DNA of 64,000 bases from Chiridota heheva (lineage: Eukaryota; Echinodermata; Holothuroidea; Apodida; Chiridotidae), in contig JAIGNY010001849.1 of NCBI GenBank assembly GCA_020152595.1, positions 535,501-599,500 on the forward strand. Reading direction: 5' to 3'. The translations under genes and the position numbers were made by a program. The first letter of the stretch is position 1, and each line of letters opens with the position of its first letter. Positions 12,660 through 23,447 of this stretch are shown here, one piece after another. The notes under the pieces are model-generated. The model saw only the letters and a program-made list of their open reading frames with translations, ran no database searches and was not told the DNA's origin.

Positions 12660-12812
12660 GAATTTCCCCACAACACATGGTGTTGGGTTCCCCACAGCAC
12701 CTGGTGTTGGGCTCCCCATAGCACCCAGTGTTGGATTCCCCACAGCACCCGGTGTTGGATTCCCGTCAGCACCCAGTGTTGGACTCCCGACAGCACCTGG
12801 TGTTGGGCTCCC
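12660..12812. repeat. 24-bp minisatellite
   Basis: About six copies of a 24-bp unit containing CAGCACCTGGTGTTGGGCTC. The period is a multiple of three, which explains frames reading VGNPTPGA repeats on the minus strand. Confidence 0.9.
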
Positions 12813-13539
12813 CACCTCCATCAGCATGTTACAACTCCACTGCATGCTGTCAGTTAACATCTCAAAATTGTTAGTGGTGAGTTCTCCTTTTAAAAATCCT
12901 GGATCTGTCAGTGCTTTGAACAGTTGTGTTTGATGAGGGCTTAACAGCACCACAATTGCGAGGTTCAAATTGTTCTTGAGAGGTTAGATATTCCAGAGGT
13001 TAGGAAAAAAAGAAAAGTGGGAAATTGAGAGAAACACAGGAACTAAAAGCTAGAAAGCTGGGAACGAGAGGAAGTGCAATGGGTGAAGAAGAAAAAAAGT
13101 AGAGAGGGAAGTGGGAGAGGGACTTAATATTGTTGTAGAGGGAAGCATGATGAAAGAAGGAGATAATTTCATCCAGAGGGTTTTTCTGGAAGAGCTCAGC
13201 AATTTGAGTTGTGGGGAGCAAGGGAAGAGCAAGGAGGACATGATGGACTGTGAGGGTGCAATGGCAATTGTTGCAGAGGGGTGGGAAGAGCCAATAATGA
13301 GGTGGGAGTGAGTGAGGTGGGTGTGACCTATTCTAAGGCAGGTAATGTGAACGTTGTCGACACGGGAGAGGTTGTGGATGGTGGGTTTGATAGAAATGGT
13401 GGGCTGGATGACGTGGAGTTTGTTAACAATTTGGGAGTCCCATAAGATTTGCCAGTGGTCACGACAAGGGAAGAGATAAACGGTTTGATGTCGGAAAGGG
13501 TTTTGGAAAAAAAGGGTAGGGGGGATGTTGAGGGCAAGC

Positions 13540-13860
13540 TTAGCGACTGCATCAGCCCTGTCATTGTCAGGGATGCCAACATGGCTGGGTATCCAAAAGA
13601 AAAGAAAACTTTTTCTGCAGAGGGGGGGCGAAAGGAGTTTATGGAAGAGGTAGGAAGTGGGGTTATCCCATTAGATTTAATAAAGAAAAAAGGCAGCCTT
13701 GGAGTCGGAGAAGATGGCAAAGTGGAGGAGGATGGCCTTTGCCTCGGCCGAGAAGATAGACAAGTTATCAGAAAACCTGCTACTGAGGGTGATGTTTTGG
13801 ATGACAGCAGCAGCAGCTGTCTTGTGGCCCTCCTTTGAGACACGGAGGTGTAGTTTGTCT
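13540..13860 (-). pseudogene. LINE RNase H domain remnant
   Basis: The minus-strand translation gives the RNase H signature pieces SIFSAEAKAILLHFAIFSDS and, after a frameshift, FWIPSHVGIPDNDRADAVAK (around 13545-13610). In active elements these carry the catalytic acidic residues and the conserved C-terminal His/Asp motif. The frame changes between the two blocks. Confidence 0.85.
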
Positions 13861-14249
13861 TTGATTTGGTTGTTTGGTTGATGAAGAGGTTAGGATGGGT
13901 TTGGGTTTTGTGATGAGTGGAGAGCCCAGGTGGATAGAAGGGAGGGGTGGCCCATGGAGGAAAAGTAGGCCAGAAGAAGGTGACAAAAGTGTCGGACTTG
14001 ATGCCGAGATGGAGGTCTGATTTGATGTGTGAGCTGAAGGGAGGGGATTTAGTCCTATCAAAAGAGTGAAGAAATTGGGGGTACCTAATGAGGTTGTAAA
14101 CAGGGTTATGGGTGTTGGTGAGGACTCTAAAAGGGTAGGAGAGGCTAAGCTTTCTACACCTTAGCAGAAAGGGGAGTTCATTGGCTTCAATGTGAAGGCT
14201 GGTGATGGGGGTGGTCTTGTAGGCACCCAGACAAAGCCGGCAGGCTTCA

Positions 14250-15470
14250 TTTTGGATGTGGTTGAGGTAAGAGTTTTGAGCAGCACAGTAGACAATATTG
14301 CTGTAGTCGAGCTTGGCATGAATGGCGAGCCTGAAGATTTTGAGGAGAGCATGGCGGTTTGCACCCCAAGTGTTAAAGAGGAGGCGGAGAAGGTTGAGGA
14401 GCTGTTGCATTTCTGTTTCAGGTTAGTGATGTGTTGCTTGTAGGAGAGCTTGGGGTCTATAATTAAACCCAGGAAATTAAGAGTGGTCAACTTTAGGGAT
14501 GCAATTGCCATTGAGCATGAGGTTTGGGTTGAGGTTGTTGAAATGACAGAAGTGCATACAGACTGTCTTGTCTTTGGAAAATTTAAAATCTTTATTCTTG
14601 CACCAGTCTTGCAGCCAGTTGAGGTTGAGTTGAGCCTATTTTCAAGAGAGGAAAGCTAGGGGAGGAGTAGAAGATGGTGAAGTCATCCAGGTAGAGGGCA
14701 CATTTGATGTTGGGGCCAAGCTTGTCTGCGATGTTGTTAATGCTCAGGTTGAAGAGAGTGGGGGAGAGGATGCTGCCCTGGGGGATGCCCTCTTCTTGGG
14801 GGTGGGGTTGGAGAAGGTGTGGCCAATACGAACTTGGAACTGCTTGGGTGAGAGGAAGTTTTGACTAAAGACCAAGAGGTGGCCTCTGAGGCCGATGGTG
14901 TGAAGTTTGCAAGTAATGCCATATTTCCAAGTAGTGTCGAAAGCTTTCTCGAGGTCAAGAAAGATGGCAATAAGGTGTGCCTTTTTTGCAAAGGATTTCC
15001 CGGATAGCGGTGTCAAGCGAAATTAACTGGTCCAGGGTATTGCAACGTTTCCGGAAGCAGCTTTGGTGGGGCGAGAGGATTCTGTTGGTCTCAAGGAACC
15101 AGTTTAGTCTCTGCTTAATAATCCTTTCCATAATTTTACAGAGACAGCAGGTGAGGGCAATGGGGTGGTAGCTGGAGGGGTCGGTACTGCCCTTCACCAG
15201 TTTGGGGATGGGGATGATGATAGCTGTCCTTCAGATAGGAGGAAAGGAGTGTGAGGACCAAATGTAGTTGAGGATGGTGAGTAGGGTAGTGGTGGCCTTG
15301 TTGGAGAGGTGTTTCAGGAACTGGTAGGGGATGTTATGGATTGCTTGGTTTAATTCAGAATGGGTGAGAGGGGTGTTGTAGCTCTCGGTGTTGTCAGAAG
15401 GAAAGATGATACTCTGGGCTTCACGATCTTTTTTAGCTTTGTAAGCATTCGGGTAGTTGGCCAAGGATGA
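14250..15470 (-). pseudogene. LINE reverse transcriptase remnant
   Basis: The blocks occur in the right order but in shifting frames. First is PSSYHPIALTCCLCKIMERI (RT motif 1-2). Next comes LIAIFLDLEKAFDTTWKYGI (motif A, catalytic Asp in the DLEKAFD context). Then follow EGIPQGSILSPTLFNLSINN (motif B) and LYLDDFTIFYS with the YLDD catalytic box at about 14682-14694. The thumb region (HAKLDYSNIVYCAAQNSYL, RLCLGAYKTTP) continues to about 14100. RT would copy the element RNA at a nicked target. Indels make this copy non-functional. Confidence 0.92.
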
Positions 15471-15989
15471 GATGTTGCTGAAAGAGGCAGCGAGGTGGTT
15501 AACGATGTCCTTTTTCGCAGTAAGGTTACCATTTCAGGAGAGATTGGAGACTTGATCATCCTGCCGTGGAAGTTGTTAACCATTCTACAAATCTTCCTAA
15601 TGAAGGGTGTGTTGGTGGTAGGAGAAGATGAAGTTGTTCCAAGTGTTGGTTTTGCTGTCCTTGAGAGTGCGCCTGGCTTTGGCACGGCTGATGCGAAAGA
15701 GGTTGAGATTGTGGGTGGTCAGGTTAGTTTTGAAGTTCTTGAGGGCCCTTTTTCTGTTTTTTTTATGGCAGTTTTGTAATCATCTGTGACCCAGGGGCTG
15801 GAGGGGTTGAGTTTTGGGTTTGGAGCAGGTGGCGATGTTGATAAGGATTATACTGAAGTTTGACATGGGATCCTCACCCTCAAGGAGATGGGGGAGAGGT
15901 GGAGTCTCAGAGGGTTTCAAAAAGGGGCCAGTCGGTCTTCTTGAGGTTCCAGTTGGGGGTGTGATCTGTGGGGGTTTGAATGTTGGAGT

Positions 15990-16615
15990 GAATAAGAAGA
16001 GGGTAGTGGTCACGGAGTGAATAAGAAGAGGGTAGTGGTCACTACCACAGAAATCAGCAGTGACCTTCCAGCTAAAATCAAGGAAGAGGTTGGGGGAACA
16101 GATAGACAGGTCAATACAGGTGAGGGAGCCTGTGGCAGGGTGAAGGTAGGTCTGGGAGTAAGTGTTGAGCAAGGAGAGGTTGTACTGTGGAAGAGTGTTT
16201 TTGACGAGCTTGCCTCTGGGGGTGGTGGTATTGGAGCCCCACAGGGGATTGTGAGCATTGAAGTCACCAAGAAGAATGAAGGGGGGTGAGGTTGTTAAGG
16301 CTGGTTGACTGAATGTTGGCGTTGCAGGGGGGAGATAGATATTGCAAAAGTGAAGGTTTTGTGAGGGAGATAGACATACAGATGGCCTGAAGGTTGGTGT
16401 CTAACGAGAATGGAGACGCCCCCACAGGGCCTGTCAGCGTCCATTTGATGTTTTTGGTAGCAAGCGAAATTGTTGAGGGAATAATGGTCAGTGGTTTTCA
16501 AGAAGGTTTCTTGTAGGCAGAAGACGTTTGGGTTGAAGATTGGCCAGTAGGTCAATTTCTTCTGAATTGGCCTTAAGGCTCCTGATGTTTTATTGTTTAA
16601 TGTTGTGGGTGCTAT
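15990..16615 (-). pseudogene. LINE APE-type endonuclease remnant
   Basis: The minus strand reads NIRSLKANSEEIDLL, NPNVFCLQETFLKTT (catalytic Glu in QE), CGGVSILVR and, about 150 residues later, CGSDHYPLLI (the SDH active-site motif). In the family this enzyme nicks the target DNA. A 27-bp tandem duplication around GAATAAGAAGAGGGTAGTGG at 15985-16041 disrupts the C-terminal part. Confidence 0.9.
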
Positions 16616-17159
16616 TGCAATTGTTTGTGTTGCACGCCATAAGGAGGAAGATCTGTTGGGCTGAGTTGTCTTGTTTTTTCTTTGGATCTGTCCCTGTTTC
16701 TACGATTGTTTTCAAAAGTTGGACGAGAAGTATGTTCGGTAATCAGACAATCCATGTTCTCATCAGTTTCATTGTGTGGGTTTGAATGGTGGGCTGTTTG
16801 TTGATTGGTTGTTTGTTGATTAGTTTGTTGGTTTGATGTTTGTTTGGCTTTAGTTTGATGGCATTAGAGGTGTTGGGGTAGGGGCAGCAGGGGTCTTAGA
16901 AAAGGAAGGAAGGTTGGGGAGAGAAGTGGAGGTGGTTTGGGTAATGGGTGTGGTTTTTGGCAGTGGTGATGGGCTTTAGGACTGGGTCAGAAGAGCCAGG
17001 TGAGGTCAATTTGGGCATGCGAGTCAGTTTTAGTTGTATTAGGAGGAGGGGGAAGGGTTGTTTGAGGAGACTGTGCTCGAGTAGGAAGCTTTGGTGTGGA
17101 GGGAAGAGAGGAATTGCTTCCTGGCCTCCAGGTGTGTGATGTTGGGATTAAGGGGTTTT

Positions 17160-17520
17160 AGTTTGGTTATCTGCTTTTCCTGAAACCAGATGGGGCAGTC
17201 TTTTGAGAAGGAGAGATGGTTGGCTGGGTGAGCACCGTCGCAATTGGTGCAGAGTGGGGTGTTGGTGCAAGAGGCGCTGTCATGGTCCAGGGCTCCTCAG
17301 TTGCCACAGTGCGCTTGGCTGCAGCAGGTGTTTTTTCCATGGCCATACCTCTGGCACTTATGACAACGGAGGGAGTTGGGAATGTAAAGGGCAACTGGGA
17401 TTCTCAGGTAGCCGTCAGTGATGTGGGAGGGAAGAGTTGGTGTGGCCAAAGTCAGGAAGATGGTATTGGTGGGTGTTCCAGCACCGTTTCTCTTAAGGAA
17501 GAGACGACGGGCTTCAATTG
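17160..17520 (-). pseudogene. LINE ORF1 zinc-knuckle remnant
   Basis: The minus strand reads IEARRLFLKRNGAGTPTNT, then IPNSLRCHKCQRYGHGKNTC, a C-x2-C-x4-H-x4-C knuckle. It is followed by CCSQAHCGN, an in-frame TGA, and LCTNCDGAHPANH, the remains of further knuckles. This is the nucleic-acid-binding part of the ORF1 protein of I/jockey-like LINEs. The stop codon and the missing N-terminal part mark it as dead. Confidence 0.88.
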
Positions 17521-18002
17521 TGTAATTATCTATGGCTTTTCATATCATTCATATAAAAGAAGTCCCTGGGCCCACATTGGCTCCCAGCAGCCCAGTTCAA
17601 CAAAGCTCCCCACTAGAATATTTGTTCTCCGCAACATATCACACTTTCATCTGCATAGTCCAACAGCGTGTTCCATTTACACCAGCAATTGTGATTACAC
17701 ATCACTGTAATTTATCCACACCAGTAGCTGTGTCACAACCACACATTGAATCCATGGCAGCATCTTTATTTCCTTATAGATGTGTAATATTTCCCCCCCC
17801 CCCCCTCCTCCCACTTCCCCCTCCCATTTTAAGGTTCTGTATGCTTGGTACTGTACAACTTTTTCTTTATCAAACCCTGCTTTATAGTTAGTGTGAAAGC
17901 TTCCCCCATTCTAACCAGCCCCTACTTACCATTGCTTCGGGCTTTGAACACCTTGCACTACTTATATTCAAATCATTTTAATTTGCCTCCTTCACCCAAA
18001 CT
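17521..18002. other. Flanking sequence between LINE and 18-bp array
   Basis: No gene seen. It contains a poly-C run at about 17793-17803 and C-rich sequence. The translation loses LINE similarity at its left edge. Confidence 0.5.
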
Positions 18003-19855
18003 CCCAGTTCTCTAACCCTTCCCGGTTCTCTAACCCTTCCCGGTTCTCTAACCCTTCCCGGTCCTCTAACCCTTCCCGGTCCTCTACCTTCCCGGTCCTC
18101 TAACCCTTCCCGGTCCTCTGACCCTTCCCGGTCCTCTGACCCTTCCCGGTCCTCTGACCCTTCCCGGTCCTCTGACCCTTCCCGGTCCTCTGACCCTTCC
18201 CGGTTCTCTGACCCTTCCCGGTTCTCTGACCCTTCCCGGTTCTCTGACCCTTCCCGGTTCTCTGACCCTTCCCGGTTCTCTGACCCTTCCCGGTTCTCTG
18301 ACCCTTCCCGGTTCTCTGACCCTTCCCGGTTCTCTGACCCTTCCCGGTTCTCTGACCCTTCCCGGTTCTCTGACCCTTCCCGGTTCTCTGACCCTTCCCG
18401 GTTCTCTGACCCTTCCCGGTTCTCTGACCCTTCCCGGTTCTCTGACCCTTCCCGGTTCTCTGACCCTTCCCGGTTCTCTGACCCTTCCCGGTTCTCTGAC
18501 CCTTCCCGGTTCTCTGACCCTTCCCGGTTCTCTTACCATTTCCGGTTCTCTGACCCTTCGCGGTTCTCTGACCCTTCGGTTCTCTGACCCCGCGGTTTCT
18601 CTGACCCGCGGTTCTCTGACCCTTCGCGGTTCTCTGACCCTTCGCGGTTCTCTGACCCTTCGCGGTTCTCTGACCCTTCGCGGTTCTCTGACCCTTCGCG
18701 GTTCTCTGACCCTTCCCGGTTCTCTGACCCCTTCGCGGTTCTCTGACCCTTCGGCGGTTCTCTGACCCTTCGGTTCTCTGACCCTTCCCGGTTCTCTGAC
18801 CCTTCCCGGTTCTCTGACCCTTCCCGGTTCTCTGACCCTTCCCGGTTCTCTGACCCTTCCCGGTTCTCTGACCCTTCCCGGTTCTCTGACCCTTCCCGGT
18901 TCTCTGACCCTTCCGGTTCTCTGACCCTTCCCGGTTCTCTGACCCTTCCGGTTCTCTGACCCTTCCCGGTTCTCTGACCCTTCCCGGTTCTCTGACCCTT
19001 CCCGGTTCTCTGACCCTTCCCGGTTCTCTGACCCTTCCCGGTTCTCTGACCCTTCCCGGTTCTCTGACCCTTCCCGGTTCTCTGACCCTTCCAGTTCTCT
19101 GACCCTTCCCGGTTCTCTGACCCTTCCCGGTTCTCTGACCCTTCCCGGTTCTCTGACCCTTCCCGGTTCTCTGACCCTTCCCGGTTCTCTGACCCTTCCC
19201 GGTTCTCTGACCCTTCCCGGTTCTCTGACCCTTCCCGGTTCTCTGACCCTTCCCGGTTCTCTGACCCTTCCCGGGTTCTCTGACCCTTCCATGTTCTCTG
19301 ACCCTTCCCGGTTCTCTGACCCTTCCCGGTTCTCTGACCCTTCCGGGTTCTCTGACCCTTCGGGTTCTCTGACCCTTCCGGGTTCTCTGACCCTTCTCGG
19401 TTCTCTGACCCTTCTCGGGTTCTCTGACCCTTCCATGTTCTCTGACCCTTCCATGTTCTCTGACCCTTCCATGTTCTCTGACCCTTCAATGTTCTCTGAC
19501 CCTCCCATGTTCTCTGACCCTTCCATGTTCTCTAACCCTTCCATGTTCTTTAACCCTTCCATGTTCTCTAACCCTTCCATGTTCTCTGACCCTTCCATGT
19601 TCTCTGACCCTTCCATGTTCTCTGACCCTTCCATGTTCTCTGACCCTCCCATGTTCTCTGACCCTTCCATGTTCTCTGACCCTTCCATGTTCTCTGACCC
19701 TTCCATGTTCTCTGACCCTCCCATGTTCTCTGACCCTTCCATGTTCTCTGACCCTTCCATGTTCTCTGACCCTTCCAAGATCTCTGACCCTTCCATGTTC
19801 TCTGACCCTTCCATGTTCTCTGACCCTGACCCTTCCATGTTCTTTAACCCTTCAA
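18003..19855. repeat. 18-bp minisatellite, about 100 copies
   Basis: The unit is CCCTTCCCGGTTCTCTGA. Three zones are visible. One is mainly CCCGGTTC (18003-18530 and 18780-19270). A central block carries CGCGGTTC/CGGTTC with indels (about 18545-18780). A right block is mainly CCATGTTC (about 19285-19850). The unit is 18 bp, so frames stay open for up to about 600 residues (GSENMEGSEN or VREPGRVREPG on the minus strand). The lack of any frame preference across indels argues against coding. Confidence 0.97.
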
Positions 19856-22274
19856 TGCAAACGAACCTTAGTTTGAAACATTTCAAAGACAAAAAAAATC
19901 TTAAGAAGGAATGAAATTTGAGATGTTATCTTTCATTTTGTACAAGTACATGATACATAATTTACATTTGAATTTACATAAAAATATTCTATTATAGTAT
20001 TTATCATACATTGCAACAAAAGTTTGTTCGTTTCATTTCTTCTCATCTTTAAGCATTACAATTACTGCTTTTGTCCACAAGTTATACATGAAAGAAATAT
20101 ACAGTAATGTGCAAAATATATGATAACTGATACTAAACCACTACAAATGGTCTATAGTCCAATAGCTTTGTTTTGAAAAGTAAAAAGATGCTGATGAGCT
20201 CTATCAACCTGTTTGATGAATAAAAGTAAATCAATCAATATTAGCTCACAAACAATTTGCAACTTTGCTCCTAAAGTGAAACTTCACTCTGAATGATACA
20301 AATGCAGATACTGCATTGTAGCATAGTACTGAAAAACATTATTTCCATGTTTTATGGTAGGGAAAGGAAGGGGGGGAGGGGGCTGTACAAAAACTAGAGC
20401 TCCTATTGGCATCAAAATTCCAAACAACCTTACACCACTAATCTCAAACTCAAAATGAATCCAAAATTGCTGTTCACAAAAATAGCAATGTTTACTCCAG
20501 ATCATGGTTGTAAAGATCATGGTTGTAAAGGGTCTAAAATTTGATAAGAGATCAGGAGGAGAGGATTTGTCAAGTTTGGTCTAAAACTGGCAAAACCGCT
20601 ATTAGTATTTGCCCTAAAACCCTAAACTATTACAAATGAAACATTTACTATAATTATCATTTGCATATTCTTGTTGTACAAGATAGCTAAGCAGAAATAT
20701 CAAATGCTGTCAGGTCTATTAATATAAAGGTATTAAACCCATTCTCCCTTTCTGTGGCCAAAAAAACCTTATAATACCAAAGGTTAAACAGATTCTATGA
20801 CCACCTGAAATATATGTAGGTGATTAGTGGCATAACTAAGGGGGACAGGGAGCAACCGCCCCTGGGCCCTATACAAAAATATTTACTGTTTATACCATAG
20901 GGGGCCCCACTAACCGTAGGGCCCAGCTACACCACTGTAGGTGGTCTTGACAGCCCACCGATTTGACTTCATGAAGACATGGGGCCCTATTCGGCCTGTG
21001 TTCATTTTCCAATGGAGATTGCCTTACGGACATGATTATGAAACTGAGTGCACTATTGTATCACAATTTAGCATTGCAGCATATAGATTTACAAATATAA
21101 AAAAGGAAGCAAATTAATACAAAATTAAAACCACAACATGATTTTCAACTCATACACACATATGCACTCTTTTTCAACATTAAGAGAATTTCTAAGTTAT
21201 GAATGAAAAATTCAAAAGATTTCCCAAAATCATTAACTACGTCTACACCAAAGTGCAACACGTGCCTCAAAACAGCAAGAACCCTTCATATATAATATCA
21301 TTGCATGTTAGTGATTGACACATCTTAAAATTGTTGAACTATACATACCCCAACCCTACCCCAAAAATAAAATACCAAAAACGTTGGTATTATTGTGTCT
21401 CAATTTCTGCAAACAAAATACAAACTCTTTGGCAACAAATCTTCTCTACTTGACTGACAGACAATAACAGAAATAAGTCTGTATGAGACTAAAATCAATT
21501 TTAAGTCTGGCAATCAGGCTTTACTTTGTAATATTCACAGGTAATAAAATGCCACATTAATCATGAAACCACAGGACACTCTGAATCAAGATGATAATTC
21601 CATAATAGCATAACAGCATTCCACATGTAAACAACACGTTACACATGTAACATTTTTCTTTTAAAACAACGTTAATTCTTCATATGGAGTCAAAATGAAT
21701 TTACACCCTATCATACTAATGGAACATTCTCAGGTCAACACAGTGAGTCAAGTAAGGTTGTACAGGGAATTGATCTTTACTACATTGATCTATTTGATCA
21801 AAATGAATAACTATCTTCCATCTGCACCACAGGAATGGTGGCTGATCTACAACCAATTAAAATCAAAGAGTACAATTTCATTTGTTTTGGTACCAATACC
21901 ATGATGGCTTTCTCGACTAAAAGTGTCTACAGACCTTTTAAACAATGAACATACACGTAAATATACCATATGCTAACTTCACCTGACATGTAGAATGTAC
22001 CTCCATCCTAACAAACTTCATGGACTGTTCACATGTTCATCACACAATGTTCACATTAATGTTCAATGCTCACCACATTCTTGTGTATACATGTTTGCAT
22101 ATTTTTTTAATTTGATCTCATCAACAAACAATACCCGTCTTCTCCACCAGAACAATCACTTCTGCTTGTGTCAACTTGTATGTAAGCTATCTAAATTAAA
22201 GAATGTATTCTATTCAATTCAATTACTTCATTTCTGAGACTGGGCTATGAGGTATAAAAGTATGAATTGGTAAA
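19856..22274. other. Intergenic sequence, one small MITE
   Basis: A/T-rich sequence without supported exons or RNA genes. A short candidate transposon at 20825-20936 is listed separately. Confidence 0.5.
20825..20936. mobile_element. Short TIR element (112 bp), hAT-like
   Basis: The left end TAGTGGCATAACTAAGG and the complement of the right end AGTGGTGTAGCTGGG form imperfect inverted repeats. The flanks GTAGGTGAT (20816-20824) and GTAGGTGGT (20937-20945) match at 8 of 9 bases, which suggests a target duplication. It is G/C-rich inside, with GGGGGCCCC-like runs. The assignment is moderate because the inverted repeats are imperfect. Confidence 0.5.
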
Positions 22275-23447
22275 ACCATATGAAAATGCAGTGTTCAATA
22301 CCACATGAGAATGCAGTGTTCAATACCACATGAGAATGCAGTGTTCAATACCACATGAGAATGCAGTGTTTAATACCACATGAGAATGCAGTGTCTAATA
22401 CCACATGAGAATGCAGTGTTCAATACAACATGAGACTGCAGTGTTCAATACCACATGAGAATGCAGTGTTCAATACAACATGAGAATGCAGTGTTCAATA
22501 CAACATGAGAATGCAGTGTTCAATACCACATGAGAATGCAGTGTTCAATACCACATGAGAATGCAGTGTTTAATACCACATGAGAATGCAGTGTCTAATA
22601 CCACATGAGAATGCAGTGTTCAATACAACATGAAACTGCAGTGTTCAATACCAAATGAGAATGCAGTGTTCAATACAACATGAGAATGCAGTGTTCAATA
22701 CAACATGAGAATGCAGTGTCCAATACCACATGAGAATGCAGTGTTCAATACCACACAAGAATGCAGTGTTCAATAAAACATGAGAATGCAGTGTTCAATA
22801 CAACATGAGAATGCAGTGTTCAATACCACATGAGAATGCAGTGTTCAATACCACACGAGAATGCAGTGTTCAATACCACATGAGAATGCAGTGTTTAATA
22901 CCACATGAGAATGCAGTGTTCAATACCACATGAGAATGCAGTGTTCAATACAACATGAGAATGCAGTGTTCAATACCACATGAGAATGCAGTGTTCAATA
23001 CCACACGAGAATGCAGTGTTCAATACCACACGAGAATGCAGTGTTCAATACTATATGAGAATGCAGTGTTCAATACCACATGAGAATGCAGTGTTCAATA
23101 CCACACGAGAATGCAGTGTTCAATACCACATGAGAATGCAGTGTTTAATACCACATGAGAATGCAGTGTCTAATACCACATGAGAATGCAGTGTTCAATA
23201 CAACATGAGACTGCAGTGTTCAATACCACATGAGAATGCAGTGTTCAATACAACATGAGAATGCAGTGTTCAATACAACATGAGAATGCAGTGTCCAATA
23301 CCACATGAGAATGCAGTGTTCAATACAACATGAGAATGCAGTGTTCAATACAACATGAGAATGCAGTGTCCAATACCACATGAGAATGCAGTGTTCAATA
23401 CCACATGAGAATGCAGTGTTCAATACCATATGAGAATGCAGTGTTCA
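22275..23447. repeat. 25-bp minisatellite, about 47 copies
   Basis: The unit starts AATGCAGTGTTCAATACCAC and continues ATGAG. Variants with ACAACATGAG, CACACGAG and GTGTCTAATA recur in blocks, so larger segments have been duplicated. The period is not a multiple of three. Confidence 0.97.

Larger units (their letters stand above)
12928..17520 (-). mobile_element. Decayed LINE of the I/Nimb-like group, 5' truncated
   Basis: About 4.6 kb on the minus strand carrying, in transcription order: ORF1 zinc knuckles (17520-17160), APE-type endonuclease (about 16615-15990), reverse transcriptase (about 15470-14250) and RNase H (about 13860-13540). A 3' non-coding region follows and ends at 12928 in a TCAAACACAA-type tail. 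The domain order with an RNase H domain fits the I superfamily (I, Nimb and relatives). Every domain is broken by frameshifts and stops, so the copy is dead. ORF1 begins mid-domain near 17520, which suggests 5' truncation. The same 3' end occurs again at 57010-57290. Confidence 0.9.

Noticed and set aside
18084-19892. 602-codon minus-strand frame of GSENMEGSEN/VREPGR repeats
   Set aside because: The frame changes at each indel without loss of openness, there is no unique N- or C-terminal domain, and the opposite strand is equally open in places. An 18-bp minisatellite explains it.
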